Assembly: GCA_905373475.1 (NCBI GenBank) | Contig: CAJPTC010000001.1 | Span: 124,001-188,000 of the forward strand | DNA from: Bacteroidia bacterium | GTDB taxonomy: Bacteria > Bacteroidota > Bacteroidia > Bacteroidales > CAJPTX01 | Direction: 5' to 3' | DNA length: 64,000 nucleotides | Shown: positions 62,001 through 64,000 of the stretch, piece after piece | How positions within the stretch are numbered: position 1 is the first letter of the stretch | How the letters are laid out: each line of letters opens with the position of its first letter | The notes under the pieces: model-generated | What the model saw: the letters and a program-made list of their open reading frames with translations, nothing else | Told to the model about the DNA's origin: nothing | Databases searched by the model: none | Position numbers and translations under genes: made by a program

Positions 62001-64000
62001 TACTTCCGCATTTTTGCTAGCACTACGCAGTCCGACGTGAGAGTTGGTTGGGTAAATAACCCAGAGCTTGCGGCGAAAACCAACATGAAGGAGGAGGCAA
62101 TTACTTTCTCCGTGGCGAACAATTCCTCTGTTGAGTTGAAAGACGTTCCTGTTAGCGTACAAGTGGATGGTAAAGTGGCTTATGCAACGACCATCGCGGT
62201 GCTGAAATCGTTTGAAGACAGAGTCTTTTCTGTTCCCTACAACTTCTATAGCGCAGAGGCACATAAATTTAAGGTAGAGGTTCGTGCTGAGGTTGCTAAT
62301 GATTCTAACGTTGAAAACAACGCAGCCGCCTTTGAGGTTTATAACATGGGCGAAGCCTTGGCAATGCCCGAACTAAGCTATATTGACTTTTTAGGCGCTC
62401 CGTTCCCTAGTATTCCTCACATTACAACGAAAGTAAAAGGAGCAATAGCTTTTGTAGATGGGCGGGGGGCTCTGGAGCACTACAAAGCGGGCGAACATGC
62501 GGTGCTGCATGTAATGCCGAATGATCCGAGAAACGCCCTACAGGTTACGTTTAAGGAAATCTCTTTAGCACGAGCCGATACGCTTTTTGTCTTTACTAAC
62601 GACGTCCCGACCGACCTGTATATGGTACGGCGACGCGATGCAACAACCTACATTACGGGGGCAGAGAAGCAGTCGCAGGTGATGCTATCCGAAGCGGCTG
62701 ACGGTGGTTTAACCTTCTACTTCTATTGTGGCGATGGAATGCCAGGTGAGGGGTGGCTTGCAGAGGTGGCAGAGGTTGCACTCCCCAACCGTTGGAAAGC
62801 AGTGCGTATGGAGGAGATAGAGGGTACAGATGCCGTACATAGGAAGTTGCAAATAGTTGCCGAGAACGCTCTGCCCGTGCCTCAATACAATGTAGGGCTT
62901 TGGGTAACGCGCGATGGTGTTCGTAAACGGCTCGTGATCCCCGTTTTAGCTCCGAAGGGGACGCAGACCACTGTGTTGTATCCTGATGAGATAGATATTA
63001 CGGCGCCTATGCGTACCGAGTTTGTGGCAGAACTAGAACGTGACGGCGATTTGAGCGATAACCAATGTGAATACGTCGTGCAACGCGATGAAATTTGGAA
63101 CGGTGGCGGTACGATAAAAACGCCAGATGCTCTTTACGTGGCGCAAATCTATGTGGCAGGAACTGGCGACACACTCCGTTTGCCTGCACACAAGCGAATT
63201 ACGTATATGCCTTCCACCAAGGTGCAACTCTACACGCAGAGCAAGAATGCGTTACGCTTTATGCTGTCTGCAAAGCCAACTGCAGAACAGGCGGGAGCTA
63301 AAATACGTCTTTGGGTAGATACCAATGGAGATGGCATGTTGCAGGATCAAGAGCCTGAACTAACCTCTGTTGTTTTAGCAGAAGGCGTGCAAGAGTACTG
63401 GCTTACAATGGATTATGCGAGCGCTACGGGTGTTGTGGAAGGGGCGCACCGTATGCGTGTACTCCTTGCCGATGACGCCAATTATGCGGCGTTTAAGGCG
63501 AGCCAAGAGATTGCGTGGGGGAGCGCTGCCGATTTTACCGCTGAGCTGAAACACGCTGCACGACCTATAGAATGCGAGGTAGCGCTACTTTCGTTAGAAA
63601 ACGTGAAGTCGGGACGCAACCTTACGGCTACCACGCCTATTAGCGTAAAGCTAAGAAACAATGGGCTTACCCTGTTGCAAAAAGTAAAACTATCCTACCA
63701 AGTAGATGCTGGTGCTGTGGTTACAGAGGAGCTCGATTGTTCGATAGCGCCTCAGGGTGGCGAGGCTGTTGTGAATTTCAGTGCGCCTGCCAATTTGGGG
63801 AACGTAGGAAAATATAAGCTTACGGTGAAGCTCGCACAAGAGGATGTCTACAAGCAGGACAATGAGCTTGAGACCGTACTCTACCACATTGCGCCAAAGA
63901 ATACAGATAAGCTGTTCACGCTAAATTTTGAAGGAGATGTGGCAGAAGAGATTCAACTGCCTGAGGTAGCCGAGGCAATAGACGATAAAGTAACGCTCGA
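59043..64000 (+). CDS. T9SS-type subtilisin-like (S8) protease, 3' end outside the window
   Basis: The frame stays open to the window end, giving at least 1652 residues. It is collinear with the protease at 28876: signal MMKRGLLFLLFLCTSIFLFA, then PVRFGDREVYLEANV; D242 in GIWDANV; HGMHTTG; FSAGNSQGACN; GTSMACPM. Fn3-like, CARDB-like and GEVED-like modules follow in the same order, and the LamG-like region begins at about 63917. The T9SS sorting domain would lie beyond the end, so export by T9SS is inferred from the paralogue. ATG at 59043 or the adjacent 59046 are equivalent. The N-terminal half matches the paralogue closely; later modules have diverged. Confidence 0.9.
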   Translation, partial: MMKRGLLFLLFLCTSIFLFAQEPVRFGDREVYLEANVRPQKRGQKTSSLALGIPTGESLNVLVQFERGTIPYAKLRQKGIELGDYLGNNAYYAQVAPGSRPSDFVGTGLRAVVPIRGEWKVVNGLLQQDIPEWVRGGNNLKMSLSWFAGVRWEQIRTYLDAQGIVYHAASDVLRNVEISAPREALLSLAELECVAALRWIAPPAELQNREGARLSGARLLQIPLELGGRGLTGKGVRIGIWDANVADHADYGTRVHRQEFEISGTTHGMHTTGTIVGSGLLDERGKGMATEAEIWTNNFNTQSNGKSVALEMYESYLSQHITLTSNSYGYRMESLCGLDRYFNYTYIGNENVDRLSSWFPDMTHVFSAGNSQGACNKPFSHATNYAKNIISVAAVDAFGEMTDFSSFGPLLDGRIFPIISARGKAVYSTVANQQYATMDGTSMACPMVTGHLALLTQRWMQLHGGAAPHNYLLKALVANTANDAGNPGPDYKYGFGILDAEAAIKAMESGWYKMGIFPQGGEAQTTTIQVPAGVQELRVMLCWSDPVATKEYATGECPLVNDLDLTLLGSGKTYLPFTLDPSNPSANATTSLPNKVDNIEQVVIKTPQAGEYTIRVAGLVRQETEQRYAVVWYFDEQKPEIVSPTVDDIYAPNEALYFRAKNLAGEVQVSLSVDGGKSYIQLGQYATCSSIKLPAEVLPTDKAMLRAIDENGVVVTMREHFAIMPQVQKLRLEDASCSTTGWKLIWEACTGAAKYEILRADVAQGSYQKVGEVVAPSTEFVIPPDAIVAGERNIYAVQAVSAEGVKGKRSVAVVSARVLPTILTMNDLPFLESFVGTPTSHTELISGENLKNQMKDAPVELQLPFMSHVAEWRVEKSATDWSAPFAQRENVATANVCALDLKKLEAGTKLQLSTLVAMQSISEPSGVLLRLLVNGEEVADVLDRSQISGDGYEHLLTWDLTKFAGQEIRLSLESALQEKGATLSLFYFRIFASTTQSDVRVGWVNNPELAAKTNMKEEAITFSVANNSSVELKDVPVSVQVDGKVAYATTIAVLKSFEDRVFSVPYNFYSAEAHKFKVEVRAEVANDSNVENNAAAFEVYNMGEALAMPELSYIDFLGAPFPSIPHITTKVKGAIAFVDGRGALEHYKAGEHAVLHVMPNDPRNALQVTFKEISLARADTLFVFTNDVPTDLYMVRRRDATTYITGAEKQSQVMLSEAADGGLTFYFYCGDGMPGEGWLAEVAEVALPNRWKAVRMEEIEGTDAVHRKLQIVAENALPVPQYNVGLWVTRDGVRKRLVIPVLAPKGTQTTVLYPDEIDITAPMRTEFVAELERDGDLSDNQCEYVVQRDEIWNGGGTIKTPDALYVAQIYVAGTGDTLRLPAHKRITYMPSTKVQLYTQSKNALRFMLSAKPTAEQAGAKIRLWVDTNGDGMLQDQEPELTSVVLAEGVQEYWLTMDYASATGVVEGAHRMRVLLADDANYAAFKASQEIAWGSAADFTAELKHAARPIECEVALLSLENVKSGRNLTATTPISVKLRNNGLTLLQKVKLSYQVDAGAVVTEELDCSIAPQGGEAVVNFSAPANLGNVGKYKLTVKLAQEDVYKQDNELETVLYHIAPKNTDKLFTLNFEGDVAEEIQLPEVAEAIDDKVTL

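Overview
The window comes from a Bacteroidota chromosome, most likely a Porphyromonas-like anaerobe. The signs are type IX secretion (T9SS) C-terminal sorting domains on giant surface proteins, the gene order DUF6089 / uppS / bamA / skp / skp / murI, Bacteroidota promoters (TTTG, 19 bp, TAnnTTTG), acidic residues after lipoprotein cysteines, and amino-acid catabolism genes (hutI, glsA, threonine aldolase) with no sugar pathway. No rRNA, tRNA, CRISPR array or transposase gene was found. Species is not determinable from the sequence alone.

Layout. 1-497: start of an AAA-ATPase/PD-(D/E)XK gene (minus), a paralogue of 27093-28703. 657-6884: a tight four-gene operon (CrtI-like FAD enzyme, exported esterase, CoA-ligase-like enzyme, MMPL exporter) that looks like a small lipid or polyene modification and export unit of unknown product. 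7136-7726: ribE. 7967-14667: a 1636-residue T9SS surface protein (about 21 DUF285 repeats, Ig-like domains, sorting domain), a small lipoprotein and an outer-membrane barrel. 14760-15332: tsaC. 15640-17640: a C10 cysteine protease with a small lipoprotein behind it. 17971-24340: threonine aldolase, a 1403-residue nuclease-helicase and a radical SAM protein. 24386-26938: hutI-glsA-membrane protein operon.

28876-38103 encodes a 3075-residue T9SS-exported subtilisin-like protease. A collinear paralogue starts at 59043 and runs off the window end. Between them lie a RloA/RloB (AbiL-type) defence pair (38464-40450), a SpoU methyltransferase, an exported nitroreductase, rlmN, a MATE transporter, a DUF3352-like/beta-propeller protein, and the envelope-biogenesis block 47953-54092 (DUF6089 protein, undecaprenyl-PP synthase, BamA, two Skp/OmpH chaperones, glutamate racemase).

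The most unusual non-coding structure surrounds a single-chain type IIG restriction-modification gene (54651-58445). It is bracketed by direct repeats (54107-54558 and 58578-58839), each built from palindromes and bounded by one 20-bp REP-like sequence in opposite orientations, as in a REPIN. A second repeat family is a 47-bp near-perfect hairpin at 15537-15583 and 38169-38215; the latter sits inside the stem-loop of a transcription terminator.

Functional themes: surface proteolysis and adhesion through T9SS, outer-membrane assembly, amino-acid fermentation and phage defence. All calls come from reading the sequence; no database search was run.
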